A DNA stretch of 64,000 nt from Pseudoalteromonas lipolytica (lineage in GTDB: Bacteria > Pseudomonadota > Gammaproteobacteria > Enterobacterales > Alteromonadaceae). Below, one piece after another: positions 1-9,235 of the stretch. Position 1 is the first letter of the stretch; every line of letters begins with the position of its first letter. Both the position numbers and the translations under genes were made by a program. Location: assembly GCF_001306915.1 (NCBI RefSeq), contig NZ_LJTC01000011.1:1-64000 (forward strand). Direction: 5' to 3'. The notes under the pieces were generated by a model. The model worked only from the letters and a program-made list of their open reading frames with translations. It made no database searches and was not told where the DNA came from.

Positions 1-72
1 GGCGTATTATTCTGGCAAAAATAAAACAGTTCTCTGTACACAAATAATATAAAGCTCCTAAGGAAACCAATA

Positions 73-2253
73 ATGCGCCTAGCTAAAACACATTCTTTAC
101 GCATTTTAATCGCTGCGACTCTTGCAGCTTCTGCAACACCTACCATTGCCGATGAATCAATCAAAGCTGACGATTTAGAAGTAATTGTTGTTAGTGGCTC
201 GCGTACTGAAAAACCATTAAAAGATGTTGCTGCGAGTATTTCTGTAATAACAAGTGACGATATTGAAAAACAAGTTGTTACTGATATGAGTCAATTATTC
301 TTATATGACCCAAGTATTCAGGTAACTGGCCGTGTTGGCGGTGCACAAAACATTCAAGTACGAGGTATGGGTTCTGATCGTATTCTGATGATTAAAGACG
401 GCATGCGAATGAACGAAGGCTACGGTGCAAACGGCTTGAACGATATTGTGGGTCGTGGCTTTATTGATACCGATACTTTAAAGCAAGTTGAAGTTGCAAA
501 GGGTGCTGCATCTTCGCTTTATGGCTCAGATGCACTGGGCGGAATCGTGGTGTTTACAACTAAAGATGCAAGCGACTATTTACAAGACGGTGAGCAGTTT
601 GGCGGCCGTGTGAAATTAGGTTACAGCGACTTAGATGATCAAACCAGTTTAGGTGCAACACTGTATGCTCAGCATGGTAACTTTGATCACCTATTAAGTG
701 TAACCGCTCGTGATGGCGAGGAAGAGCAAAATAAACACCAAAGCAATGCGCCATTCGAAATTGATTCACAAAGCCTTCTTTACAAACTTAAATACAACAT
801 AAACGATAAAGATTACATTAACTTCTCTGCTGATCTGTGGCGCCAAGATGTCAATGGCGACAGTGCTGATGGCCTACTTACCTATTTCCGTGGCTTAGCA
901 GAATATGGCTACAATATTGCCACCGAAAACACGCAAACCGAAAAAGACAGCGACTCATATCGCTTTAGTTACAACAATAATTCAGCCAATCGTTTATGGG
1001 ATAGCGCTCAGTTTAACCTTTACTACACTAATAACCGCCAAGACGACCAAGAATATGCGTTATTAGACATCAATGCGCCAATGTTTGGTACCGTTGAAAT
1101 GCGTGACATGTGGAAAACAGGCACCTATGAGCAAACAACCTATGGCCTGATCTCCCATGCTAGTAAAGCCTTAAATAAACATCACACTCTTGGTTATGGT
1201 ATTGATGTTGAAACAACCGAAAGCTTACGCACTGTGCATGAATATCGTGAAGTTGAAGGCGAAACAACCAAAGATGATACCACCAATAAGTTCCCTAAAA
1301 ATGATACTCTTCGTGCTGGTTTATTCATCAATGACGAAATCTCATTACTAAACGACAAACTGGTGGTAACGCCAGGTGTTCGTTTTGATTATTACAGCAT
1401 GGATCCAAACGGCGCTTTAAAAACAGATGGTGAAGAATACGCTAAAATTGATGAAAGCAACCTCTCATTTAATTTAGGTGGCTTATATTATATCAATGAT
1501 ATGTTGAGCGCTTATGCGCAATACGGGCAAGGCTTTAAAGTACCTGCTTATGACCTAGCTTACATTGAGCATTATAACCAACCTACCGCTGAATACATTT
1601 ATGAAGTATTACCTGCGGATGATTTAGATCCAGAGAAAAGCGATACTTTCGAGCTTGGTTTACGTGGCCACATAGGCGATTTTATTGTTACAGCAGCGGT
1701 ATTCCACAACAAGTTTGATGACTTTTTAGCAACCGAATTAATAGATCGTGAAACTGTATTTAATGACGACGGCTCATTTGGATATATCCACGATAAATAT
1801 CAGTATCAGAACATTGACTCAGTAACCATCAAAGGCGCAGAGTTTTCGACAACTTACTATGCAACAGATGCTATTTCTGTGTTTTTGAATGCAAGTTATC
1901 AAGACGGTAAAAATGACGAAACCGATGAATACATCAGCTCAATCAACCCTCTATCAGGTAACTTGGGTGTGAGCTTCCAAGGTGACACATTTGGTAGTGA
2001 TTTAATCGTGAACTTTGCTAAAAAAATGACCAAAGTGAACGAAGGCAATTACGAAACACCAGGCTATGGTACGGTTGATTGGTTAGCACGAGCAAGCTTT
2101 GGTCAAGCTAATCTAAACTTAGCTATTCGCAACTTGTTCGACAAAACTTATTATCAGCATGGCAGCCTTGCGAACCACTCTGCATCAGATAGCTTAGAAG
2201 GGCTCGAAAGTTCTGGTCGTAGTATTTCTGCAAGCATTAGTTATAGCTTCTAA
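73..2253 (+). CDS. TonB-dependent receptor, haem/haemoglobin type
   Basis: This is a 726-residue outer-membrane beta-barrel receptor that imports a ligand using TonB energy. It has a signal peptide (about residues 1-26), a TonB-box-like stretch (DLEVIVVSGSR), a plug domain with VRGMGSDRILMIKDG and LYGSDALGGIVVFTTKDA, and a barrel ending in aromatic F (ISYSF). The plug wording and the GFKVPAYD and LDPEKSDTFELGLRG segments resemble haem/haemoglobin receptors (FRAP/NPNL region). Haem as ligand is therefore inferred from family resemblance. An AGGA ribosome site lies about 9 bases before the ATG. The gene converges on an AraC gene across a strong hairpin. No clear Fur box was found in the 72 bases upstream. 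Confidence 0.9.
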   Translation: MRLAKTHSLRILIAATLAASATPTIADESIKADDLEVIVVSGSRTEKPLKDVAASISVITSDDIEKQVVTDMSQLFLYDPSIQVTGRVGGAQNIQVRGMGSDRILMIKDGMRMNEGYGANGLNDIVGRGFIDTDTLKQVEVAKGAASSLYGSDALGGIVVFTTKDASDYLQDGEQFGGRVKLGYSDLDDQTSLGATLYAQHGNFDHLLSVTARDGEEEQNKHQSNAPFEIDSQSLLYKLKYNINDKDYINFSADLWRQDVNGDSADGLLTYFRGLAEYGYNIATENTQTEKDSDSYRFSYNNNSANRLWDSAQFNLYYTNNRQDDQEYALLDINAPMFGTVEMRDMWKTGTYEQTTYGLISHASKALNKHHTLGYGIDVETTESLRTVHEYREVEGETTKDDTTNKFPKNDTLRAGLFINDEISLLNDKLVVTPGVRFDYYSMDPNGALKTDGEEYAKIDESNLSFNLGGLYYINDMLSAYAQYGQGFKVPAYDLAYIEHYNQPTAEYIYEVLPADDLDPEKSDTFELGLRGHIGDFIVTAAVFHNKFDDFLATELIDRETVFNDDGSFGYIHDKYQYQNIDSVTIKGAEFSTTYYATDAISVFLNASYQDGKNDETDEYISSINPLSGNLGVSFQGDTFGSDLIVNFAKKMTKVNEGNYETPGYGTVDWLARASFGQANLNLAIRNLFDKTYYQHGSLANHSASDSLEGLESSGRSISASISYSF

Positions 2254-2270
2254 TTAGTTTTTAAAACCTT

Positions 2271-2294
2271 GTCGAGTGCAGCAATGCACTCGAC
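2271..2294. terminator. Hairpin terminator between convergent genes
   Basis: A perfect 10-bp stem (GTCGAGTGCA / TGCACTCGAC) with a GCAA loop lies between the receptor stop and the convergent AraC stop. A T-rich stretch follows at 2307-2313. It probably serves both directions. Confidence 0.8.
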
Positions 2295-2302
2295 TTATGG
2301 CA

Positions 2303-3265
2303 TTAATTTTTTTGCCTGTACACTTTTGGCGACATGCCATACCAGCGATGAAATGCATGATGAAATGCGCTAATTTCAGAGTAGCCACATAAAAAAGCTA
2401 TTTCTGTGACTGATAAGTCTGTTTCGTTTAACAATGACACACTTTTTAGCTGTCTTAATCTTGCCAATTCTTTACTAAAATTTGTGCCCTCTTTTGCAAG
2501 ACGCCGTTGCAACGTTTTTTCACTCATATTAAGTGCTTTTGCCATTGCTTTATTGGTGGTTTGGCCTTGAATTAAATGCTCTTCAAGTAAAATTCTCAGC
2601 ACCTGCGTCACATTCGTTTGCGTCACCAGTTTCATCTGGCTTGATAACACAGGTTCACTATCGGTATTTTCGCTAAAAAATAGGCTATGGGTCGTAGCGC
2701 CGTATTCAATTTTGCAATTAAAGTGCGCATTAATCTCACTATGAGGCTCTTTACGTTGCAAGCAAATTCGCGTTGGGTGCCAATCTTTTCCCTTCACAGT
2801 GCGCGCTATTTTCACACAAAACGCCATGGGTGCCTCGTAGCTTAGCAGTGACATATCCCGCTCACCATCACTAAAGTTAAAGCGAAGTTCATATTCACTA
2901 CCGTGATCGATTAGAGACACATTATGTGTATCGCCCATCAATTTTTGATAACGCAATATCAACCGAAAAGCACTCAATAGCTGTGTTGACTGAATAATAG
3001 CCATACCTACTACCGGAATAGCCCGTACATTCATGTTACTGCCAACATAAAGACCTAAATGCGTGTTTGGTAACATCGCTTGCGCCTGCTTCCAAAGCTT
3101 ACTGACACTCGCTTGCGGGTATCGGGCTGTTTGGCTACTTAATTCTGCTAAAGGAATATTTGCCGCTGCAAACAACTCATTAATTGGTAAGCCCTGCCAT
3201 TTAAACGACTCAGCCATAGCACGAAGCCACCAGCTTGATAAGGTTCTCATGCGCGTCCTAAACAA
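2303..3265 (-). CDS. AraC family transcriptional regulator
   Basis: This 320-residue DNA-binding regulator has an N-terminal arabinose-binding-like domain of the OruR/ArgR type (about residues 20-200) and a C-terminal double helix-turn-helix (about 225-320). The first helix is ALNMSEKTLQRRLAKEG and the second is SVTEIAFLCGYSEISAFHHA, followed by the family signature FHRWYGMSPKVYR. It is divergent from the 3348-5324 gene group with an 82-base gap, so it is the natural candidate regulator of that group. The effector is unknown. A second, related AraC gene lies at 17818-18837. Confidence 0.9.
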   Translation of the reverse strand: MFRTRMRTLSSWWLRAMAESFKWQGLPINELFAAANIPLAELSSQTARYPQASVSKLWKQAQAMLPNTHLGLYVGSNMNVRAIPVVGMAIIQSTQLLSAFRLILRYQKLMGDTHNVSLIDHGSEYELRFNFSDGERDMSLLSYEAPMAFCVKIARTVKGKDWHPTRICLQRKEPHSEINAHFNCKIEYGATTHSLFFSENTDSEPVLSSQMKLVTQTNVTQVLRILLEEHLIQGQTTNKAMAKALNMSEKTLQRRLAKEGTNFSKELARLRQLKSVSLLNETDLSVTEIAFLCGYSEISAFHHAFHRWYGMSPKVYRQKN

Positions 3266-3347
3266 ACAATTTAATGACCTATACTATCAAGTAAATAAAA
3301 GAATAAAAGCCTATTGTTAACCTGTAATTAACAACGGAGACAACAAT

Positions 3348-3668
3348 ATGGGCACTGTAGCAAGTAAACGCGAGTTCGCGAGCTTTAAAGAGTTTTACCC
3401 TTACTACTTACAAGAACATAAAAATAAAGTCTGTCGACGCTTACACTTCTTTGGCAGTTGGGTTGTTTTGGCTATTTTGTTTACCGCTATTTATCAGCAG
3501 CAATATAGCTGGTTAATTTTATGCCCTGTTGTGGGCTATGGCTTTGCTTGGGTTGGTCATTTCTTTTTTGAGAAAAATCGCCCTGCTACTTTTACACACC
3601 CTTTTTATAGCTTTATTGGTGATTGGGTGATGTTTAAAGACATTATTATTCGCAAAGTACCATTTTAG
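3348..3668 (+). CDS. Mpo1-like (DUF962) membrane protein
   Basis: This small membrane protein of 106 residues belongs to the DUF962/Mpo1-like (YGL010w) family. Conserved features seen are RRLHFFGSW near residue 30, two hydrophobic segments (about 34-50 and 54-74), and GHFFFEKNRPATF followed by HPFYSFIGDWVMF. In yeast, Mpo1 is an iron-dependent dioxygenase in alpha-oxidation of 2-hydroxy fatty acids, and the conserved histidines are retained here. Whether the bacterial protein has this activity is inference. It is the first gene of a likely operon with a class II aldolase (9-base gap) and a BASS transporter. A GGAG-type ribosome site (ACGGAGACAACAAT) precedes the ATG. Confidence 0.8.
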   Translation: MGTVASKREFASFKEFYPYYLQEHKNKVCRRLHFFGSWVVLAILFTAIYQQQYSWLILCPVVGYGFAWVGHFFFEKNRPATFTHPFYSFIGDWVMFKDIIIRKVPF

Positions 3669-3677
3669 GAAAACACC

Positions 3678-4427
3678 ATGACCATGAAACACACAGTATC
3701 AGAACAAGAATGGCAAGCCCGTGTTGAGCTCGCTGCCGCGTATCGCCTAGTGGCTTTATATGGCTGGGATGATTTAATTTTTACCCATATTTCAATGCGC
3801 GTTCCCGGCACAGACAACGAGTTTTTGATAAACCCGTATGGCATGATGTTTCACGAAATTACCGCATCAAGTCTTATCAAAGTAGATCAACAATGTAATA
3901 AGCTGCATGACAGCGAATACCCAGTTAATCCTGCGGGGTTTAATATTCATAGCTGTATTCATATGGCGCGAGATGATGCCCATTGCGTTATTCACACCCA
4001 CTCACTCAATGGCACGGCAGTGTCTGCCAACAAAGACGGCTTATTGCCTATCTCTCAGCAAGCTGTTGTTGTGCACTCAGGTCTGGGTTATCACGACTAC
4101 GAAGGCATTGCTCTTAATCCTGCAGAACAAGACCGTTTAGTTAATGATCTCGGCACGAACAACTTTCTAATGCTGCGCAATCATGGCCTATTAACTGTGG
4201 GTAAAACGGTCGCTGATGCATTTTTGTTTATGTATGTTTTTGAAGCGGCATGCGCTGTACAAACTCGTACGTCACAGAATACCGAACAACTCGTACAAGT
4301 ACCTAGCGCGATTATTGATGGTATCAAAGGGCAAACTGAGGTTGCTACAAAGGGATTGGGTGGCGCAATTGTTTGGCCTGCCTTACTGCGCTTACTCGAC
4401 AATAAAAGCCCGGGTTACGATCAATAA
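3678..4427 (+). CDS. Class II aldolase/adducin family protein
   Basis: This cytoplasmic 249-residue protein has the class II aldolase/adducin fold. The zinc-binding histidines are visible in VIHTHSLNGTAVS and in MLRNHGLLTVG, with an upstream TGG-like substrate loop replaced by FTHISMRVPG. Family members act on fuculose-, rhamnulose- or ribulose-phosphates or are decarboxylases; no substrate can be assigned. A second ATG two codons in (3684) is possible, but AGGAAAA spacing favours 3678. It sits between the Mpo1-like gene and the BASS transporter, so the three may form one catabolic unit under the divergent AraC regulator. Confidence 0.85.
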   Translation: MTMKHTVSEQEWQARVELAAAYRLVALYGWDDLIFTHISMRVPGTDNEFLINPYGMMFHEITASSLIKVDQQCNKLHDSEYPVNPAGFNIHSCIHMARDDAHCVIHTHSLNGTAVSANKDGLLPISQQAVVVHSGLGYHDYEGIALNPAEQDRLVNDLGTNNFLMLRNHGLLTVGKTVADAFLFMYVFEAACAVQTRTSQNTEQLVQVPSAIIDGIKGQTEVATKGLGGAIVWPALLRLLDNKSPGYDQ

Positions 4428-4436
4428 GGATACACC

Positions 4437-5324
4437 ATGCAAATTGATATCATGACTAAAATAGTGCTGCCTTTAGCACTATTTATCATCATGTTTGGCA
4501 TGGGGTTAGGGCTTAAAAAGCAAGACTTTGGGGCATTATTTATTAGCCCCAAAGCACTTTCAATAGGCTTAAGCTGCCAACTACTGTTATTGCCAAGCGT
4601 TGCGTTTTTAATAGCAATGAGTTTTACCCTAACCCCTGAGCTCGCTATAGGCCTGATCTTAGTGGCTTGCTGCCCGGGTGGTGTGACTTCTAACCTCTAT
4701 ACCTATTTATTCAAAGGGGATGTTGCGCTGTCAATAAGTCTAACAACGCTAGCAACATTTATCTCACCGTTTACCTTGCCACTAATTATGCATTTTGCCA
4801 TGCAAACAATGAGTGTGCCGGGCCACGAATTCGCTTTGCCAGTGATTAAAACCATAGTGCAAATGCTAATGATAACGGTACTTCCTGTTTGCTTAGGAAT
4901 GGTATTTAATCACTTTAAACCCCATTTGAGCTTGAAAATAGAACCCTTTATTCGTCGTTTTTCGAGTGTATTCTTAATTGTGATAGTACTTAGCATTATT
5001 CATAAAAATGCTGACCAAATGCTGAGCTTTTTTGCGACCAGTGGCATTGCAACGCTGACATTAAACCTCAGCACGCTGTTACTTGGGCTGTTTTTTGCAA
5101 AAATATCGGGCTTAGATCACAAGCAACAAATGAGCATTGCGGTTGAAGTTGGGCTACAAAATGGCACCCTTGCCATTTTAATTGCGAGCACCTTAATCAA
5201 CAATGCAGCTATGGCCATTCCTGGTGCAACCTATAGCTTATCTATGTTCGTAACGGGCTATATTTTTTGTCGCTTATTTAGCGCGCATCATACAAAGCAC
5301 CTTGCCATTCTCAACAAAGCTTAA
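4437..5324 (+). CDS. Bile acid:sodium symporter (BASS) family transporter
   Basis: This 295-residue integral membrane protein has roughly nine hydrophobic segments. The family signature CCPGGVTSNLYTYLFKGD (about residues 80-97) and the second sodium-site-like region VEVGLQNGTLAILIAS (about 237-252) are both present. The family moves organic anions, often with sodium; the substrate here is unknown. It follows the class II aldolase gene with a 9-base gap and its own AGGA site, so it may import the compound that the aldolase and Mpo1-like protein process. Confidence 0.88.
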   Translation: MQIDIMTKIVLPLALFIIMFGMGLGLKKQDFGALFISPKALSIGLSCQLLLLPSVAFLIAMSFTLTPELAIGLILVACCPGGVTSNLYTYLFKGDVALSISLTTLATFISPFTLPLIMHFAMQTMSVPGHEFALPVIKTIVQMLMITVLPVCLGMVFNHFKPHLSLKIEPFIRRFSSVFLIVIVLSIIHKNADQMLSFFATSGIATLTLNLSTLLLGLFFAKISGLDHKQQMSIAVEVGLQNGTLAILIASTLINNAAMAIPGATYSLSMFVTGYIFCRLFSAHHTKHLAILNKA

Positions 5325-5340
5325 AAGCCAAAAGTGATGA

Positions 5341-5362
5341 CTAAAAACAAGGATGTTTTTAG
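5341..5362 (+). terminator. Hairpin after BASS transporter gene
   Basis: A 9-bp perfect stem (CTAAAAACA / TGTTTTTAG) with an AGGA loop lies 17 bases past the transporter stop. It is AU-rich and has no long U tail, so termination may be weak. Confidence 0.5.
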
Positions 5363-5546
5363 CATGAAGAGCACATCCCCCAAAAGTAATAACAAAGTTC
5401 ATCAACCATCTTAACTAATAACTTTCTATTTATTTTTCAAAACTATACCTAAATTATTAGTTGTGAGATTAACACTGTGGTCAGTCTTGTTTAATAGCAT
5501 TTTTTCATTCACTATCAATTTATGGCTTGTCATATAAGGACATATT

Positions 5547-6230
5547 GTGGCCGAACTTACTAACACTAAATTGCCTGTCCATATTGCTGAATTAAAGTTT
5601 GCACTTGATAACGTACCTGCATACGTTTATATAAAAAACGAACTATCCCATTATGTATATGCTAATAAACTTACACTCAGTCTACTGGCGTGCACAGAAC
5701 AGGAACTTCAATTCAAAAGCGATAAAGATTTCTTTGCGCTTAATGATGTTAAGAAACTAGCTAAAATCGATTCGCGTGTGATCAAAGGAGAGCGCACAAG
5801 AGAAGAAGTGGAGTTAAATTTCCCTGATGGAAACAAATATATTTTTTGGGAAGTAAAAACTCCAATTTTTTGTGACACAGAGCCAAATAAGGTTATTGGG
5901 ATTTTAGGTATTTCGACAGATATTACTGAACGAAAACAACTTGAAAAACAGCTCCTCTATGATGCATCTACAGATCCTTTAACAAAACTCTTAAACCGCC
6001 GATATTTTTATTCTCGCCTATCACTTGCGTTACAAGTTAGTAAACAAGACCTAAACTATGGTGCTGTCATCTTTATCGATCTTAACAAGTTTAAAGAGTT
6101 AAACGACCAATATGGTCATCTCATTGGAGATGCATACCTTATAGAAGTTGCTAACAGGATGAAAGCGGTCGTTCGCGACAAAGACTGTTTAGCGCGCATC
6201 GGCGGGGATGAATTCGTAATAACCCAATGA
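5547..6230 (+). pseudogene. PAS-GGDEF protein truncated inside GGDEF domain
   Basis: The reading frame encodes 227 residues. A PAS domain (about 12-130, ending in GISTDITERKQLE) is followed by a diguanylate cyclase domain starting at DPLTKLLNRRYFYSRL. The metal/substrate segment FIDLNKFKELND and the active-site RIGGDEF are present, but the frame stops three residues later (VITQ), about 80 residues short of a full GGDEF domain. A normal domain continues with strands needed for folding, so c-di-GMP synthesis is unlikely. The start is a GTG with AAGGA six bases upstream. The next bases encode a DUF1801 protein in a different frame, which points to a deletion joining two genes. Confidence 0.8.
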
Positions 6231-6621
6231 TGCCAATGTAGATACATTTATTAGCCGTATTGAACACCCAACCAGAAAGGCAGATGCAAAGGTGTTACTC
6301 GAACTATTTAGTAAAGTAACCAAACAAACTCCCGTCATGTGGGGCGACTCAATCATTGGCTTTGGTAACTACAGTTATCGAAACTCGAAAGGGGAATACA
6401 ACTGGTTGATGACTGGCTTTTCACCACGAAAAAGCAATTTAACCCTATATGTAATGCAAGGGTTTAGCACTTACAGCGATGAACTTTTAACGCTAGGCAA
6501 AACAAAGCACGCTAAATCTTGCCTTTACATTAATAAACTCAGCGATATAGATCTAAATGCGCTTGAGCAATTCTTAATTAAAGTTGTGGCAGATATGCGA
6601 GCAAAGTACCAATGTAGTTAA
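6223..6621 (+). pseudogene. DUF1801 family gene lacking its native start
   Basis: The open frame begins directly after an in-frame TAA at 6220 and reads PNDANVDTFISRIEHPTRK before the DUF1801 core. Recognisable core segments are LLELFSKVTKQTPVMWGDS, IGFGNYSYR and GFSPRKSNLTLYVM. DUF1801 proteins normally begin a few residues before the NDANVDTF-like segment, so almost the whole domain is intact but no ATG or good ribosome site remains. A GTG at 6292 would give a 109-residue form lacking the first helix. Function in the family is unclear (YdhG-like, frataxin-like fold). The 5' end overlaps the broken GGDEF gene. Confidence 0.65.
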
Positions 6622-6792
6622 TGACTATAAACTGCTTAAAATCTATCTATCTGATGTATAGCTTTCTGAATGTAGTGACATATGCTGTTACTATTACTCG
6701 CTAATTTAGCCTTATAAATCATTGGCGCAGGTTGCTTTGTGGTGGTAATCTGAGCTGTGAAAAATAATTTTAATTGTATCTAAGGAAAGTAC

Positions 6793-7746
6793 ATGGATCC
6801 CATTTCTAGCGTTTTAGACCTGTTGTTAAATGTAGAAGTCTTTCTTCTAATTTTTGTTTTAGTGCTACTAAAAAGCAGCGTTAAATTTGTACCACAAAAC
6901 CGTGCTTGGTTAATCGAGCGTTTTGGTAAGTACCATTCAACTAAAGAAGCCGGCTTAAACTTTATTGTGCCATTTATTGACCGTATAGCCGCTGATCGCA
7001 GTTTAAAAGAACAAGCGCAAGATGTACCTTCGCAGTCTGCGATCACGAAAGATAATATCTCGCTCATCGTCGATGGTGTGCTGTATTTCCGTGTGCTTGA
7101 CCCGTATAAAGCTACGTATGGTGTTGATGACTATGTGTTTGCGGTTACTCAACTATCACAAACAACAATGCGCTCTGAGCTTGGCAAAATGGAGCTAGAT
7201 AAAACCTTTGAAGAGCGCGACATGTTAAACACCAACATAGTTACCGCGATTAACCAAGCTTCTGAGCCTTGGGGTATTCAGGTTTTACGTTACGAGATTA
7301 AAGATATTGTGCCACCTAACTCTGTCATGGAAGCGATGGAAGCACAAATGAAAGCAGAACGTGTAAAACGTGCACAAATTTTAGAATCAGAAGGTGATCG
7401 TCAGTCTGCTATCAATGTGGCAGAAGGTAAAAAGCAAGCCCAAGTCCTTGCAGCAGAAGCTGAAAAAGCCGAGCAAATTTTACGCGCTGAAGGTGAAGCA
7501 AAAGCGATTATCGCCGTTGCTGAAGCACAAGCAGATGCACTACGTAAAGTAGGTGAAGCCGCCGATACAGAGCAAGGCCAAAAAGCAATTCAACTTGACC
7601 TTGCTACTAAAGCTATTGCTGCTAAAGAGGCCATTGCCCGTGAGTCATCTGTAGTATTACTGCCAGAGAGTGGCACAGATGCAAGCTCGCTTGTAGCTCA
7701 AGGCATGTCTATTATTAACTCTTTGAATAAAAAGCAACAAAGTTAG
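6793..7746 (+). CDS. SPFH/stomatin-like membrane protein (QmcA type)
   Basis: This 317-residue membrane-anchored scaffold protein has one N-terminal hydrophobic segment (about 8-26). It is followed by an SPFH domain (VPQNRAWLIERFGKYHSTKEAGLNFIVPF, here only named by its ends) and a long alanine/glutamate-rich coiled coil with EAEKAEQILRAEGEAKAI (about 205-265). Such proteins form oligomers in membrane microdomains. An AAGGAAA site precedes the ATG. The NfeD gene starts 9 bases after the stop, the usual partnership of these families, supporting a two-gene operon. Confidence 0.92.
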   Translation: MDPISSVLDLLLNVEVFLLIFVLVLLKSSVKFVPQNRAWLIERFGKYHSTKEAGLNFIVPFIDRIAADRSLKEQAQDVPSQSAITKDNISLIVDGVLYFRVLDPYKATYGVDDYVFAVTQLSQTTMRSELGKMELDKTFEERDMLNTNIVTAINQASEPWGIQVLRYEIKDIVPPNSVMEAMEAQMKAERVKRAQILESEGDRQSAINVAEGKKQAQVLAAEAEKAEQILRAEGEAKAIIAVAEAQADALRKVGEAADTEQGQKAIQLDLATKAIAAKEAIARESSVVLLPESGTDASSLVAQGMSIINSLNKKQQS

Positions 7747-7754
7747 GTGAGCTA

Positions 7755-8207
7755 ATGGCATTTTTAGATACCCATTTAGCCGAAGCACTGATGATTATAG
7801 GTGTTATCGCGCTCATTGTTGAAGTTGCTGTACTAGGTATGAGTACTTATGTATTACTGTTTTTAGGCTTATCTTTATTTGCCAGTGGCTTACTAATGAA
7901 TATAGGCCTACTTGATACAAGTTACACCACCGCGCTTTGGAGCAATATTGTATTTACTCTTGGTTTTGCACTCGTGCTTTGGAAACCACTCAAACGCATG
8001 CAAGATAAAACCGATACAACACCAATACATAGCGATTTTGCTGAACTTACCTTTGTCGTTAACGCTGATGTTGATGATAAAGGTTTAACCACGCATCAGT
8101 ATTCGGGGATTACATGGCAATTAAAAAGTCACTTTCCCATTGCGGCGGGTAGCACAGTAAAAGTCACCGATAAACAAGTCGGTGTACTTTGGGTAGAGGC
8201 GATATAA
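7755..8207 (+). CDS. NfeD family membrane protein
   Basis: This 150-residue protein has three hydrophobic segments in the first 80 residues. A soluble OB-fold domain follows (about 95-150), with GITWQLKSHFPIAAGSTVKV and VDKQVGVLWVE-like ending. Short NfeD proteins of this kind pair with stomatins and are thought to stabilise or organise their assemblies. The start follows an AGGTGAG site and the gene is 9 bases behind its SPFH partner. Confidence 0.88.
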   Translation: MAFLDTHLAEALMIIGVIALIVEVAVLGMSTYVLLFLGLSLFASGLLMNIGLLDTSYTTALWSNIVFTLGFALVLWKPLKRMQDKTDTTPIHSDFAELTFVVNADVDDKGLTTHQYSGITWQLKSHFPIAAGSTVKVTDKQVGVLWVEAI

Positions 8208-8310
8208 CTCAGCTAGCGTCAAACTTCACTTAGAGTCAAAACTCTATTTCGTTTTGTAACCGTGTTTGTTATGGTTAGAAGCATTCACGGTTACAAGCAA
8301 GGTTGCGAAA

Positions 8311-9147
8311 ATGAACAATAACAGGGCTCTCGTTGTAGAAGGTGGCGCAATGCGTGGTATTTTTGCCACTGGCGTACTGGATTCTTTTATTCAAGCTAAT
8401 TACCAACCTTTTACTCAATGCTATGGTGTTTCTGCCGGAGCCACTAACATTGCCGCTTATTTGTGTGCGCAATACAAACGTAACCATGCGGTGATCACCG
8501 ATTACTCTTGCAGACCTGAGTTCATCGACTTTGTTCGTTTTATTAAAGGTGGCCACCTATTTGATTTAGACTGGCTGTGGCAAGAAACCATGCGTGATAT
8601 TCGCCTTGATCTCGACACTTTCGAAAAACAAGCCAGTGAGTTTTATATTGTCACAACCAATATAAAAACTGGTCAGGCTGAGTATTTAAAAGCAAGTACA
8701 ACACTTCTTGAAGAGCAATTAAAAGCCTCATGCGCACTACCCATTGCTTATCGAGAATTCCCCGTTATCGATAATTTACAACTCACTGATGGCGGCGTGG
8801 CAGATTCGATTCCAATTCGTAAAGCATACGAAATGGGCAATAAAGAAATCACCGTGATTTTATCTCAGCCTCTTGGCTATAAGAAAAAGCCTTCAAAAGC
8901 GCCGTGGTTTGTAAAACGTCTTTATAAGAACACCCCGGCATTAGCAGAAGCCACCTTAAGACGTGCAGAAAATTACAATCAAAGTATTGATTTTATTGCC
9001 AACCCACCAAGCGATTGTAAAATTAATATTATTGCACCACCACCCGACTTTGCTGTTGGTCGAACAACGAAATCATTTGAAAAACTCAGTGCAGGCTATG
9101 AAATGGGCTTAAATGCGGGCTCGCAATTTTTAACTCAAGGCGCCTAA
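8311..9147 (+). CDS. Patatin-like phospholipase (YjjU type)
   Basis: This 278-residue acyl hydrolase of the patatin family shows all three expected elements. The oxyanion-hole loop is EGGAMRGIFATG near the N-terminus, the serine nucleophile lies in GVSAG, and the catalytic aspartate is in DGGVADSIPI. The order and length match bacterial YjjU-like enzymes, which act on phospholipid acyl esters in the cytoplasm or at the inner membrane. A longer frame begins at 8266, but homologous sequence starts at MNNNRALVVEGG (8311), preceded by AAGG at a suitable distance. It appears to be a single gene. Confidence 0.9.
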   Translation: MNNNRALVVEGGAMRGIFATGVLDSFIQANYQPFTQCYGVSAGATNIAAYLCAQYKRNHAVITDYSCRPEFIDFVRFIKGGHLFDLDWLWQETMRDIRLDLDTFEKQASEFYIVTTNIKTGQAEYLKASTTLLEEQLKASCALPIAYREFPVIDNLQLTDGGVADSIPIRKAYEMGNKEITVILSQPLGYKKKPSKAPWFVKRLYKNTPALAEATLRRAENYNQSIDFIANPPSDCKINIIAPPPDFAVGRTTKSFEKLSAGYEMGLNAGSQFLTQGA

Positions 9148-9235
9148 GCTAACGCTTTAAAAATAGGCGCTGTTTTCAAGCGTTTTCGATGCCATTGGCT
9201 ATACTTTAAAGAGTTACGTTAGCCAAGGATTGACC

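Noticed and set aside
6216..6232. A simple frameshift joining GGDEF to its own C-terminus
   Set aside because: No frame after 6230 shows the missing GGDEF end; instead the DUF1801 sequence begins at once, which fits a deletion better.
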